57,640 nucleotides of DNA from an uncultured Collinsella sp. (GTDB lineage: Bacteria > Actinomycetota > Coriobacteriia > Coriobacteriales > Coriobacteriaceae). Below are positions 49,454-57,440 of this stretch, in pieces. Numbering within the stretch: the first letter of the stretch is position 1; the number at the start of each line of letters is the position of its first letter. The position numbers and the translations under genes are program-made. The DNA is taken from NCBI GenBank assembly GCA_902495155.1, contig CABUWD010000001.1, positions 1 through 57,640 on the forward strand, written 5' to 3'. The notes below the pieces were generated by a model that saw only the letters and a list, made by a program, of their open reading frames with translations, made no database searches and was not told where the DNA came from.

Positions 49454-49540
49454 ATGAGTATTGACGATGTCCTGACGTTGTTATTGCTTGTAATCGCGGC
49501 TGTGGAGCTCGGCATCCACATTGGAGGTCGAATGAAATAG
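49454..49540 (+). CDS. 28-aa hydrophobic peptide, type-I-toxin-like
   Basis: An ATG at 49454 with AAGGAG seven bases upstream opens 28 codons: MSIDDVLTLLLLVIAAVELG and a short basic end (GGRMK). One membrane helix with a charged tail is the form of holin-like and type I toxin peptides of Gram-positives. The flanks can pair across the gene: GAAGCAGATGG (49410-49420) with CCATCTGCTTC (49621-49631), GGCCAGCTCCC (49420-49430) with GGGAGTTGGCC (49592-49602, one wobble), and GAGAAG of the SD region (49438-49443) with CTTCTC (49569-49574). Such 5'-3' folding and SD masking is typical of type I toxin mRNAs. An antisense RNA was not identified. Confidence 0.6.
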   Translation: MSIDDVLTLLLLVIAAVELGIHIGGRMK

Positions 49541-49747
49541 CCGCCCCCGCGTAATGCGAAGACGGCCACTTCTCACGCTACAAACGTGTTTGGGAGTTGG
49601 CCAACCCGCGGCAACGGGTGCCATCTGCTTCATCTTATGCGAATCACTGCCTCATTTCAACAAGCCCCTAGGGCTCAAATGGAATCGCGATAATACCTAT
49701 AATGACGATAGCTAAAACACGATTCGCTTCCCCATCGGAGGATGTCT

Positions 49748-50545
49748 ATGACCGAAACCACAGCCGCAACCCCCAACGAGACACGCGACACCAAGCTCGA
49801 GATCATCATGGGCCGCGAGGCACTCGACAAACTCGCCGCCGCCACGGTGCTGGTGCTCGGCTGCGGAGGTGTGGGCTCCAATTGCTGCGAGGCACTTGTC
49901 CGCGGCGGCATTGGTCATTTCGTCATTCTGGATAAGGACATCATCGCGCCCAGCAATATCAATCGCCAGGCCATCGCCTTTCAAAGCACCATCGGCAAGC
50001 GCAAGGTCGATGTTATGGAAGCCATGATCCACGACATCAATCCAGCCGCTACCGTCATCAAGCGCACCGAATACCTGTTGAGCGACAATATCGACGAATT
50101 TTTCGCGCGCGTTTTGGAGCAGACGGACGGCAAGCTCGACTACGTCGTCGACGCCATCGACACCATCTCGGCCAAGCTCACCATTGCCAAATATGCTCAG
50201 GACCACGACATTCGTTTGGTTAGCTCCATGGGCGGGGCCAACAAGCTCCATCCCGAGTGCCTCCGCTTTGCCGACATTTTCGATACGGTACGTGACCCCA
50301 TGAGCCGCATCATGCGCAAAGAATGCAAGAAGCGCGGAATCAAGAGTCTACATGTACTGTTTAGCTGCGAGGAATCGGTTAAGACACAGCCCCGCGACCC
50401 TTCCAATATCCACGAGCGCACCGAGCTCGGAACCGCCAGCTTTATGCCGCCCATCATGGGCCAGATGATTGCCGGCGAGGTTATCCGCCAGATCAGTGGC
50501 CGCGGCACCGAGCGCGTGCGCGCCGATGGCCAGCGCTTGGACTAG
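49748..50545 (+). CDS. tcdA: tRNA threonylcarbamoyladenosine dehydratase
   Basis: TcdA (CsdL) uses ATP to cyclise t6A37 of ANN-decoding tRNAs to ct6A. The 265-aa protein has the E1-like ATP-binding motif VLVLGCGGVGSNCCEALVRGGIG near residue 35, DKDIIAPSNINRQ near 60 and DAIDTISAKLTI near 118, then a C-terminal LGTASFMPPIMGQMIAGEVIR helix. Where E. coli TcdA has a further segment, this is slightly short but complete. I chose the ATG at 49748, six bases after GGAGG, over one two codons upstream. A TatD gene starts 14 bases after its stop. Confidence 0.94.
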   Translation: MTETTAATPNETRDTKLEIIMGREALDKLAAATVLVLGCGGVGSNCCEALVRGGIGHFVILDKDIIAPSNINRQAIAFQSTIGKRKVDVMEAMIHDINPAATVIKRTEYLLSDNIDEFFARVLEQTDGKLDYVVDAIDTISAKLTIAKYAQDHDIRLVSSMGGANKLHPECLRFADIFDTVRDPMSRIMRKECKKRGIKSLHVLFSCEESVKTQPRDPSNIHERTELGTASFMPPIMGQMIAGEVIRQISGRGTERVRADGQRLD

Positions 50546-50559
50546 CGGAGCGCGCCGAG

Positions 50560-51342
50560 ATGGAGCCCCGGTTATTTGATGCACACTGCCATCTTGATTT
50601 AATGGCTCACCCGGACGCCGTTGCCGATGAGGCAACGGCGCTGGGCTTGGGTCTATTTGATTGCGGCGTCGATCCACGCGACTTTTCGGCCGCAAACGAG
50701 CGCGCTCGTCGCCACCCGGGCATCATCGCCGGCGTTGGGCTTCACCCCTGGTGGCTCGCCGATGGCCACTGCGGTTTTGCCGAAGTCAATCTGCTTTGCG
50801 AAGTTGCTGCCCAAGAACGCTACATCGGCGAAGTCGGACTCGACTTTTCCGCGCGCTTTGCTGGAAGTGAGCCGCTACAAATACAGGCACTTAACCGGCT
50901 CTGCGATGCGCTCGTGCAGCATCCTCTTACCGGGCGCGTGATATCAATTCACGCCGTTCGTTCGGCAGGAGCCGTACTGGACGTCCTCGAATCGCATGGA
51001 CTACTCATCCCAAACCCCGACTCCCCCGCTATCATCTTCCACTGGTTTAGCGGCACTTCGGACGAACTCACCCGCGCGCGTAATGCGGGCTGCTATTTTT
51101 CCGTCAACGAACGCATGCTCGCGACCAAGCGCTGTCGCGAATACGCACGACAGATTCCACTCGACCGCCTACTGCTCGAGACCGATGCGCCGGCCGAGCC
51201 AAACACAGAAACAAGCACGCAGTCGCTCATCAGGTCGCTCACAAGGACCTCAGAACGCATCACCTCGCTCAAAAACTGCGACGCAAAGCGCATCGAGTCG
51301 ATAGTTTTAACAAATGCGCGCTCTGTTTTTGACCTTCGCTAA
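50560..51342 (+). CDS. tatD: TatD-family metal-dependent hydrolase
   Basis: TatD proteins are TIM-barrel metal-dependent DNases or RNases. The 260-aa protein starts with the HxH metal site (LFDAHCHLDLM), has GVGLHPWW near residue 60, IGEVGLDFS near 87, the His of VISIHAVRS near 128 and FHWFSGTSDEL near 160, and ends with LLLETDAPAEP near 208, whose Asp is a metal ligand. All expected motifs are present. It is probably co-transcribed with tcdA, 14 bases upstream. A 233-base palindromic element begins six bases after the stop. Confidence 0.92.
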   Translation: MEPRLFDAHCHLDLMAHPDAVADEATALGLGLFDCGVDPRDFSAANERARRHPGIIAGVGLHPWWLADGHCGFAEVNLLCEVAAQERYIGEVGLDFSARFAGSEPLQIQALNRLCDALVQHPLTGRVISIHAVRSAGAVLDVLESHGLLIPNPDSPAIIFHWFSGTSDELTRARNAGCYFSVNERMLATKRCREYARQIPLDRLLLETDAPAEPNTETSTQSLIRSLTRTSERITSLKNCDAKRIESIVLTNARSVFDLR

Positions 51343-51347
51343 CCCCT

Positions 51348-51580
51348 GGTGTGCAAAAAATGCCAAATATGAGTACTGCTACCGGAATGGATACATTTCT
51401 TTTAACTTTCCAACCGCCAGAATAATCCTCGATTGTCCGCTAATTAAAGCTTTTACAGTCATTCATCCTGCGTTTTCACAAATCTTAAACCCCTCCAGAC
51501 GCTCAAATCACGTCTGAAGGGGTTGATTTTGCTGCGACTAAATTAGTCACAGTACTCATATTTGGCATTTTTTGCACACC
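51348..51580. repeat. 233-bp element with perfect 31-bp inverted ends
   Basis: The ends 51348-51378 and 51550-51580 are perfectly complementary over 31 bases, beginning GGTGTGCAAAAAATGCC. Inside is a terminator-like hairpin (AACCCCT.. with ..AGGGGTT, about 51489-51522, then TTTTG) and a GACTAA-A-TTAGTC palindrome at about 51536-51548. No target duplication is visible. It holds no gene. It fits a MITE or another non-autonomous element, or a bidirectional terminator cassette. Confidence 0.75.
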
Positions 51581-51616
51581 GGGTCCCGAGGAGGCGCCTG
51601 CACCTCCCCGGGACCG
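51581..51616 (-). terminator. hairpin at the end of the Amadori operon
   Basis: GGTCCCG (51582-51588) pairs with CGGGACC (51609-51615), with an inner GGAGG/CCTCC pair, five bases past the frlD stop. No T run follows, so termination efficiency is doubtful. Confidence 0.5.
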
Positions 51617-51621
51617 CTCGG

Positions 51622-52485
51622 CTATTCGACGATTGGTGCTCCGTGGCCCCAAGAACCTTCCATGCCGCACACGGTCGAGGCAAACCCGGCAGCAAAGTCG
51701 AGCGCGCGCTCGATGGCCTCGGCGCCATCTTCACCACGCTTGGCGGAATCGAGATAGCACATCAAAAACGAGGTAAGGAACGAGTCGCCCGCCCCCATGG
51801 TGTCCTTCATGTCCGTTACCGGTTTAGCCAGCTGGCGGTAATAACGATCGCCGTCGTAAGCAATGCAGCCCTCGGCGCCCGCCGTAGCCGACACAAAACG
51901 CGGACCCAGGCCCTTCACCCATGCCAGACGCTCGCGAACCTCATCCTCACTCGCAGCATCCGCCGCACTAAAGAAAGCGAAATCGACGTAGGGCGCAATC
52001 TGCTCGTAGTACTCGTCGGTAGAGTCGTCCGAAAAGTCAAAAGAGACCGTGACGCCCGCAGCCTTCAACTTGGGCAGCTCGCGCTCGGTAAAGCAATAGT
52101 TGCCCGAATGAACCACATCGAACTGCTTCATGTACGAAAGGTCAAAGCGATCGAGGACATAGCGCGCATCGCCACGGATACCGCCCTCGTTGGAGCCAAG
52201 GAAGACACGGTCACCGTCAACGACGGTCACGCGAGCCGCTCCGTTCTCGCCAATCATCTGCTCGCACTTGTCAAGCTCGATACCCTCATCCTCGAGGCTT
52301 GCAATGACATGCTCGGCAGCGGCATCATTGCCAAAAATGCCCATGTATGCGGAGCGTGCGGCACCGCATTTCTTGGCATAAACGGCGAAGTTCACCGCGT
52401 TGCCGCCAGGATACATGGTGTGGATATGCTCGTAGCGGTCGACGACGTTGTCGCCAAATCCGAGCGCGTTAACGTTAAATGCCAT
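51622..52485 (-). CDS. frlD: fructoselysine 6-kinase-like PfkB kinase
   Basis: FrlD phosphorylates an Amadori compound such as fructoselysine at C6. The 287-aa PfkB-family protein has the sugar-site ALGFGDNVVDRY and YPGGNAVNFAVYAKKCG near residue 26, then KDTMGAGDSFLTSFLMCYL near 240 with the catalytic Asp of GAGDS. FrlD, rather than ribokinase, is inferred from the N-terminal match and the frlB and frlC neighbours. The start ATG follows AAGGGA. It is the last gene of the operon, 14 bases after frlB. Confidence 0.9.
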   Translation of the reverse strand: MAFNVNALGFGDNVVDRYEHIHTMYPGGNAVNFAVYAKKCGAARSAYMGIFGNDAAAEHVIASLEDEGIELDKCEQMIGENGAARVTVVDGDRVFLGSNEGGIRGDARYVLDRFDLSYMKQFDVVHSGNYCFTERELPKLKAAGVTVSFDFSDDSTDEYYEQIAPYVDFAFFSAADAASEDEVRERLAWVKGLGPRFVSATAGAEGCIAYDGDRYYRQLAKPVTDMKDTMGAGDSFLTSFLMCYLDSAKRGEDGAEAIERALDFAAGFASTVCGMEGSWGHGAPIVE

Positions 52486-52499
52486 GGCCTTTGTCCCTT

Positions 52500-53468
52500 C
52501 TAGTACTCGACGACGCCCATATAGCGGCGGAAATCGGGATCGTGATCAAACACCTTGCCGCGTGCAGCACGCAGCTCGCAGTTCATGGCGTAGAACAGCA
52601 CCGGGTCCAGATAGGCACGGACGCTCGCCGGCACGGCTTCCATACCGTACTCCTTGGCATCGAGCACCATCAGCGTATCGGTATGCGTCTTAAGGAACGC
52701 CAGGGCGCGCTCGTCCATAGCACGGCACTCGCTGGAGCCCATCTGCAGGAAGTAAAATACGCCATCCTGAGTAGCCTCGAAGGGGCCATGGAAGTACTCG
52801 GCAGAGTGGATGTAGCTGCAGTGCTGCCACTGCATCTCCATAAGAGAGCAGATAGCGAAACCGTAGGTCTGGCTAAAGTTGGGACCGCTGCCCAGAATAT
52901 AGAAGAACTCGTGCTCCTGGCAAAGCTTGGCAAAGCGATCGCCCAGCTCGGCATTTACCTTCTCGCGTGCCGGGGGAAGAATCTTATCCATCTCGGCAAT
53001 ACCGGCATACATATCGGCAAGATCGGCGTAGCCCTCCTGCTGATCGAGCAGCTCTGCTGCAAGCGACAGCGAAATGCCAGCGGGGACCTCGGCCTGCGGC
53101 ACGCCCTCGCCCCATGGGTAGACCCACGTGGTCCACTTGCCGGAGTCGATCTTGGATCCAGCGTTGTCGGTCTGGGCGATCACCGTAGCGCCGGCAGCAA
53201 GGGCAATCTCGCAGCCCTCGACGACCTCCGGGGTGTTGCCACTATGGCTACAAGCGATGACCAGGGACTTCTCGCCCAGACGACGCGGACGCATAATGTC
53301 GAATTCACGCGCGGTATAGATATACGAAGTGAAGGTGGTTGCCTCGCGCTGCAGAAGCTCATGAGCCGGGATCAAATCGATCATGGAGCCACCGCAAGCA
53401 ATCCAGTAGACGCTGTCGAACTTGCCCTTCTCGGCAATTGCCTCTTTGATCAGATCGTGTGCGTTCAT
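52500..53468 (-). CDS. frlB: fructoselysine-6-phosphate deglycase-like SIS protein
   Basis: FrlB splits fructoselysine 6-phosphate into glucose 6-phosphate and lysine. The 322-aa protein has two SIS sugar-phosphate isomerase domains: VYWIACGGSMIDLIPA near residue 20, SLVIACSHSGNTPEVVEG near 75 and, in the second domain, EYFHGPFEATQDG near 225, with the family ending DPDFRRYMGVVEY matching E. coli FrlB's DERRYYGGLVEY. Because it acts after the kinase, FrlD is needed beside it. I chose the ATG at 53468, AAAGGA upstream. Lysine as the amine is inferred from homology only. Confidence 0.9.
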   Translation of the reverse strand: MNAHDLIKEAIAEKGKFDSVYWIACGGSMIDLIPAHELLQREATTFTSYIYTAREFDIMRPRRLGEKSLVIACSHSGNTPEVVEGCEIALAAGATVIAQTDNAGSKIDSGKWTTWVYPWGEGVPQAEVPAGISLSLAAELLDQQEGYADLADMYAGIAEMDKILPPAREKVNAELGDRFAKLCQEHEFFYILGSGPNFSQTYGFAICSLMEMQWQHCSYIHSAEYFHGPFEATQDGVFYFLQMGSSECRAMDERALAFLKTHTDTLMVLDAKEYGMEAVPASVRAYLDPVLFYAMNCELRAARGKVFDHDPDFRRYMGVVEY

Positions 53469-53530
53469 ATCCAGTTCCTTTCTTGTTTGACCCGCAATCA
53501 ATGACGTTGGTTGCGTAGCCGATGGTTGTT

Positions 53531-54382
53531 TTAGTCAATCAGATATTTCTCGAATGCGGCCATGTTCTTGGCATCTGCCGCCGCCGGGTCATCGTAGTAA
53601 CGACCGTCCGTGATTTCCTGGCCCAGCATGCCGTCGAAACCATGGGCGTTGAGTGTGGCGACGAAGGCGTCCATATCGTGCTTGCCATCGCCCCACACCA
53701 GATGGCCATACGGGTCACCGTCGATAAAGTGCATCTCGTGAATTGCCCCATCACCAAAGGCGGCAAACCAGTCCTCGAGCGTCTCGCCTGCAACGCCCAT
53801 CGCGGTTGTATCAACCATGGGCTGTAAGTACGGGCTTGCGACCTCGTCAATCATGCGCTTCGCATCGGAAACCGTCGTCACAAGGTTGCTCTCCTCGGGA
53901 CGCAGGCTTTCCATCGTAAGCACCAGACCGTGCTCGCCGGCATACTCCGCCAGAATGGACAAGTGCTCGCGGCTGCGCTTCCAGGCTTCCTCGCGGTCCT
54001 CGTCCCAGTCGCCCCAGCCCGAGTTGATGGACATGCGGTCGCACCCAAGTACCTCGGCAAGCTCAATGCCGTGCTTAAAGTACGCCAGGCTGCGCTGTTC
54101 ATGCAGCGGTTTGCGTGCGCAGTACTGCCAAGGATAGACAACATTCTCGGGACACAGAGTACGATACCTAAGCCCACGGTCTGCAGCCTTTTTCGCCAGG
54201 ACCTCAGCCTCAAAGTAGCCCGTGTGGTCGAGCGTCACATGCGGCTCCGCACACCACAGCTCAATGGACTCAAAGCCCAAACGCTGCTGCACATCAAGGA
54301 AGTAATCGAGCGACCACATGATGTAGTGGATATTCATGCCCGCAATCTGTTCGCGGTGCAGCGTCGGTTTGGATTCAGACAT
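53531..54382 (-). CDS. frlC: FrlC-like TIM-barrel epimerase
   Basis: FrlC interconverts fructoselysine and its C3 epimer psicoselysine. The 283-aa protein has the AP endonuclease/xylose isomerase-like barrel with NIHYIMWSLDYFLDVQQRLGF-type start, ESIELWCAEPHVTLDH near residue 38, MSINSGWGDWDED near 118, LTMESLRPEESN near 155, where Glu is a metal ligand, and EMHFIDGDPYGHLVWGDGKHD near 215. Metal ligands Glu, Asp, His and Glu look present. The gene starts one base before the amidohydrolase stop ends, with AAGGAGG in the end of that gene, so it is translationally coupled. Confidence 0.88.
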   Translation of the reverse strand: MSESKPTLHREQIAGMNIHYIMWSLDYFLDVQQRLGFESIELWCAEPHVTLDHTGYFEAEVLAKKAADRGLRYRTLCPENVVYPWQYCARKPLHEQRSLAYFKHGIELAEVLGCDRMSINSGWGDWDEDREEAWKRSREHLSILAEYAGEHGLVLTMESLRPEESNLVTTVSDAKRMIDEVASPYLQPMVDTTAMGVAGETLEDWFAAFGDGAIHEMHFIDGDPYGHLVWGDGKHDMDAFVATLNAHGFDGMLGQEITDGRYYDDPAAADAKNMAAFEKYLID

Positions 54383-54383
54383 C

Positions 54384-55967
54384 TTATGCCTCCTTATTTC
54401 GGTCGAACACGATTTGTCCGTCCGACATCGTCATGTCAACCGCAAGATCACGTGCGTCGCGATAATCGAGGTCGAACACATCCCGATCGAGCACGCAGAT
54501 ATCGGCAAGCTTGCCAACCTCGAGCGTACCCAGCTCGTCTTCGCGCATCAGGTCGTACGCGCCCCCGGCAGTCCAAGCGCACAAGAGCTCGACAAGCGTC
54601 AGCGTGTTGACCTCATTCACGGGCAGTCCGTCGTCGAAGTATCCGCCGCACGCACTGTAGATTGACTCGCCCAGGCTCGGAATCAGCAGCGGCAAATCCG
54701 TTCCACAGCACACTGTGCATCCGGAATCTTCCATGCCGCGGCGATTCCAGCTGTGCAAAAGTCGCGTCTCGCCAATTTGTCGACGCATCATCGACAGGCA
54801 ATCCTCGCGCCGGTCCAGCGTCAGAATCTGCGGATAGACCTCGCAAATTCCACCCAACTTGCCAAACTCGACAAGATCGGTCGGGTCAGAGTTCTCGAGA
54901 TCGGTAATCGCATGGCGACGAAGCATCCGTCCATGCTCGTCTCGAGGCAGCGAGGCATAGAGCGCCACGGTGCGACGAACGGCGCCATCGCCCTGGCAAT
55001 GCAAGGAATATCGGAAGCCGTCAGCATCAATTGCACGCAGCTCGTTCTCAATCAGATCCCACTCTGGCTCCTCGACGACCGTCTTGCCGGCAGCGCCCGC
55101 ATCGGCCGAGTCCTCATAGGGGTCTATCATCTCGGCAAGCCCCGCCCATACGCCGCGATCGGTCATACGGTTGAAGCCAGAAAAACGAACGAACGGTCCC
55201 CGGAAGCGCTCTCGTGCCTCGCGGGCATATGACAGATTTGCACCGGCACCCACCGGCTGCGACATCATAGAGACGCGAACCGTCAGCTCACCAGATTCCT
55301 CACGGCGAGCCATTTCGTCGGCAAAGCCGTAGTAGTCATCAAACGCCATTTCCTTGATGGCGGTAACGCCGCGCTCGTTAAGCATGCTCATGTAGTCCGA
55401 ATACCCGGCACGCACCTCGGGCAGCGCGAGGAAATCGCTCATCATGCGCCAGATCTTCTCGGCATAGCACGCCTGGGGTGTAAAGCCGTATCGCGCACTG
55501 GCGGCAGCATTGAGAACGCAGGTCTCCGCACCCGATGTAAAGCAGACGACGGGGATATCGCCAAAACAATCGTCAAACACAGCTGCCGTATTTGCGTTCT
55601 CGGCATCCGATGCCAACGTTTCGGGTAGGTTGTGGCCAAAAGCCGCCGCGCAATCCGGATGATCTTCTTTCCATGCACGCAAGAGCGACACAGCCTCTTT
55701 GGCATCAGCGATGCCGGACAGATCAGACCCCAACGTCCGCAGCGCCCAACCTGTATAGAAGGTATGCACATCGATCAGGCCAGGCATGACAGTGCGATCG
55801 CCCAGGTCAACTACCTCGTCCGCCTGGGTCAAATACGAAGCTACCTCACACTTGGTGCCAACAGCCTCAATTCGATTGCCACGGACCGCTACGAAACCTT
55901 CAAACGGCAGGTCCCCCGTACCGGTAAAGACGCTCTTAGACGTCAGGACCGTCAAACGATCAGACAT
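54384..55967 (-). CDS. YtcJ-like amidohydrolase
   Basis: The 527-aa protein belongs to the amidohydrolase 3/YtcJ type: VMPGLIDVHTFYTGWALRTLG near residue 62, GHNLPETL, YSLHCQGDGAVRRTV near 325, RRHAITDLENSDP near 350 and CCGTDLPLLIPS near 410. The canonical first-strand HxH is HTF here, so one metal-binding His is missing; the later His and Asp remain. It removes an acyl or amide group or cleaves a C-N bond, substrate unknown. It lies between the YfcC permease and frlC, nine bases after the former. A likely role is to free an Amadori compound from an N-acyl or peptide form before FrlC, FrlD and FrlB act. Confidence 0.85.
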   Translation of the reverse strand: MSDRLTVLTSKSVFTGTGDLPFEGFVAVRGNRIEAVGTKCEVASYLTQADEVVDLGDRTVMPGLIDVHTFYTGWALRTLGSDLSGIADAKEAVSLLRAWKEDHPDCAAAFGHNLPETLASDAENANTAAVFDDCFGDIPVVCFTSGAETCVLNAAASARYGFTPQACYAEKIWRMMSDFLALPEVRAGYSDYMSMLNERGVTAIKEMAFDDYYGFADEMARREESGELTVRVSMMSQPVGAGANLSYAREARERFRGPFVRFSGFNRMTDRGVWAGLAEMIDPYEDSADAGAAGKTVVEEPEWDLIENELRAIDADGFRYSLHCQGDGAVRRTVALYASLPRDEHGRMLRRHAITDLENSDPTDLVEFGKLGGICEVYPQILTLDRREDCLSMMRRQIGETRLLHSWNRRGMEDSGCTVCCGTDLPLLIPSLGESIYSACGGYFDDGLPVNEVNTLTLVELLCAWTAGGAYDLMREDELGTLEVGKLADICVLDRDVFDLDYRDARDLAVDMTMSDGQIVFDRNKEA

Positions 55968-55976
55968 CACAACCAC

Positions 55977-57440
55977 CTACGCCGGAAGCATGCCGGAAAT
56001 GGCAGTAACGACCAAGCCAAACACGACCATGAAGATGAAGAACTTCCAAATGGTCTTCCACCATTGGCCAAACGAAATCTTAGCCACGGCAAGGCCGGCG
56101 ACCGTCATGCCCGCCACGGGGCTGATGGTGTTGATGGTCTGGTTGGCAAACTGGAGCGCGGTGACGGCCGCCTCGGGATTGAGGCCCATGAGCTCGGTCA
56201 GGGAGCCCATAACGGGCATGGTGAGCGCCGCCAGGCCAGAACTCGAGGGAACCAGCAAAGAGAGCAGGCCAAGGACGATATACATAAACGTGGTGTACAC
56301 GGCGGCCGGTGCTCCGGCGAGCGCAGTAGCGAGCGCCTGGAGAATGGTGTCGATGATCATGCCGCCCTCGGCGATGACCAGAATACCGCGAGCGATACCG
56401 ATAACGATGGCAGCGTACGCAAAGTCGGCGAGACCCTTAACGAACTCCTCAGCGATCGTCTGCTGGTCAAGGCCGCCCAGGATACCGGCAAGCAAGCCCA
56501 TGCCAAGGAACACAGCAGAAATCTCATTCATGTACCAACCCTGGGTAACAAGACCCCAGACGATAATGCCCATACCGCAAGCAAAATCGATAAGCACGAG
56601 CTTCTGACGGATAGTGAACTCTTCCTCGATGGAGGCATCGGTCACGGAAAACTCAATACGCTTGAGCTTATCGTCCTCGTACGTAATGGACGACTCGGGG
56701 TTTTTCTTGACGCGCATGGCGTAGCGCATGGCCCATGCGATACCGACGGCAGTGAAGATGACCCAAGAAACGGCGCGCAGCCACAGTTGCGGATTGCCCT
56801 CGATGCCAATGATGCCTTGGGCGATCAAAACATTAAACGGGTCGATGGTCGAAGCACAATATCCCAGGTTAGGACCAAGGAAGCAGATGATGAATGCCGT
56901 CATCGAGTCATAGCCGATACCCATCATGATGGGAATGAAGATGGCATAGAACGGCAGGGCTTCCTCAGACATACCAAACGTAGTGCCGCAAATGGACAGC
57001 AACGTCATCGTGATGGGAATGATGAGGATGTCCTTGTTCTTGAGCTTTTTAACCACACGGCTCATGCCGGCATTCAAAGCGTTGGTCTTGGTGATGATTG
57101 CGAACGATCCGCCAATCAATAAGACGAACGCAACGACGTCGGCAGCCTCCTGGATGCCCTTAGTGGGCGCTTGCAGGACCGCGAAGATATCCTGGCCCAG
57201 ATTGATGGTCTCGCCGGTCTCGGAATCGGTGTAGTTCTTATCGACCTGTTCATAGGTTCCAGCAACGGCGACTTCACGCTCGCCCGCCGCCGTCGAAATC
57301 ATCTTGCGCTGATACTGACCAGAGGGAACGATCCAAGTCAGGACCGCAAAGACAACGATCAGCAAGAACATGATCGTATAGACATGCGGTAATTTGAACT
57401 TAAAACGTCTGTTTGTCTTCTTCGCCTTCGTATCTGACAT
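55977..57440 (-). CDS. YfcC-family permease
   Basis: The 487-aa protein has about 11-12 hydrophobic helices and the YfcC/ArsB-like ion transporter arrangement with two repeats: KLPHVYTIMFLLIVVFAVLTWIVPSGQYQR near the start, LLIGGSFAIITKTNALNAGM and a helical hairpin containing SICGTTFGMSEEALPFYAI near 145, and in the second half LLVPSSSGLAALTMPVMGSL. Family members take up amino acids, peptides or carboxylates. Here it opens the Amadori operon in place of FrlA and so may import the Amadori conjugate or its peptide form. The ATG at 57440 follows GGAGG by five to six bases. Confidence 0.92.
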   Translation of the reverse strand: MSDTKAKKTNRRFKFKLPHVYTIMFLLIVVFAVLTWIVPSGQYQRKMISTAAGEREVAVAGTYEQVDKNYTDSETGETINLGQDIFAVLQAPTKGIQEAADVVAFVLLIGGSFAIITKTNALNAGMSRVVKKLKNKDILIIPITMTLLSICGTTFGMSEEALPFYAIFIPIMMGIGYDSMTAFIICFLGPNLGYCASTIDPFNVLIAQGIIGIEGNPQLWLRAVSWVIFTAVGIAWAMRYAMRVKKNPESSITYEDDKLKRIEFSVTDASIEEEFTIRQKLVLIDFACGMGIIVWGLVTQGWYMNEISAVFLGMGLLAGILGGLDQQTIAEEFVKGLADFAYAAIVIGIARGILVIAEGGMIIDTILQALATALAGAPAAVYTTFMYIVLGLLSLLVPSSSGLAALTMPVMGSLTELMGLNPEAAVTALQFANQTINTISPVAGMTVAGLAVAKISFGQWWKTIWKFFIFMVVFGLVVTAISGMLPA

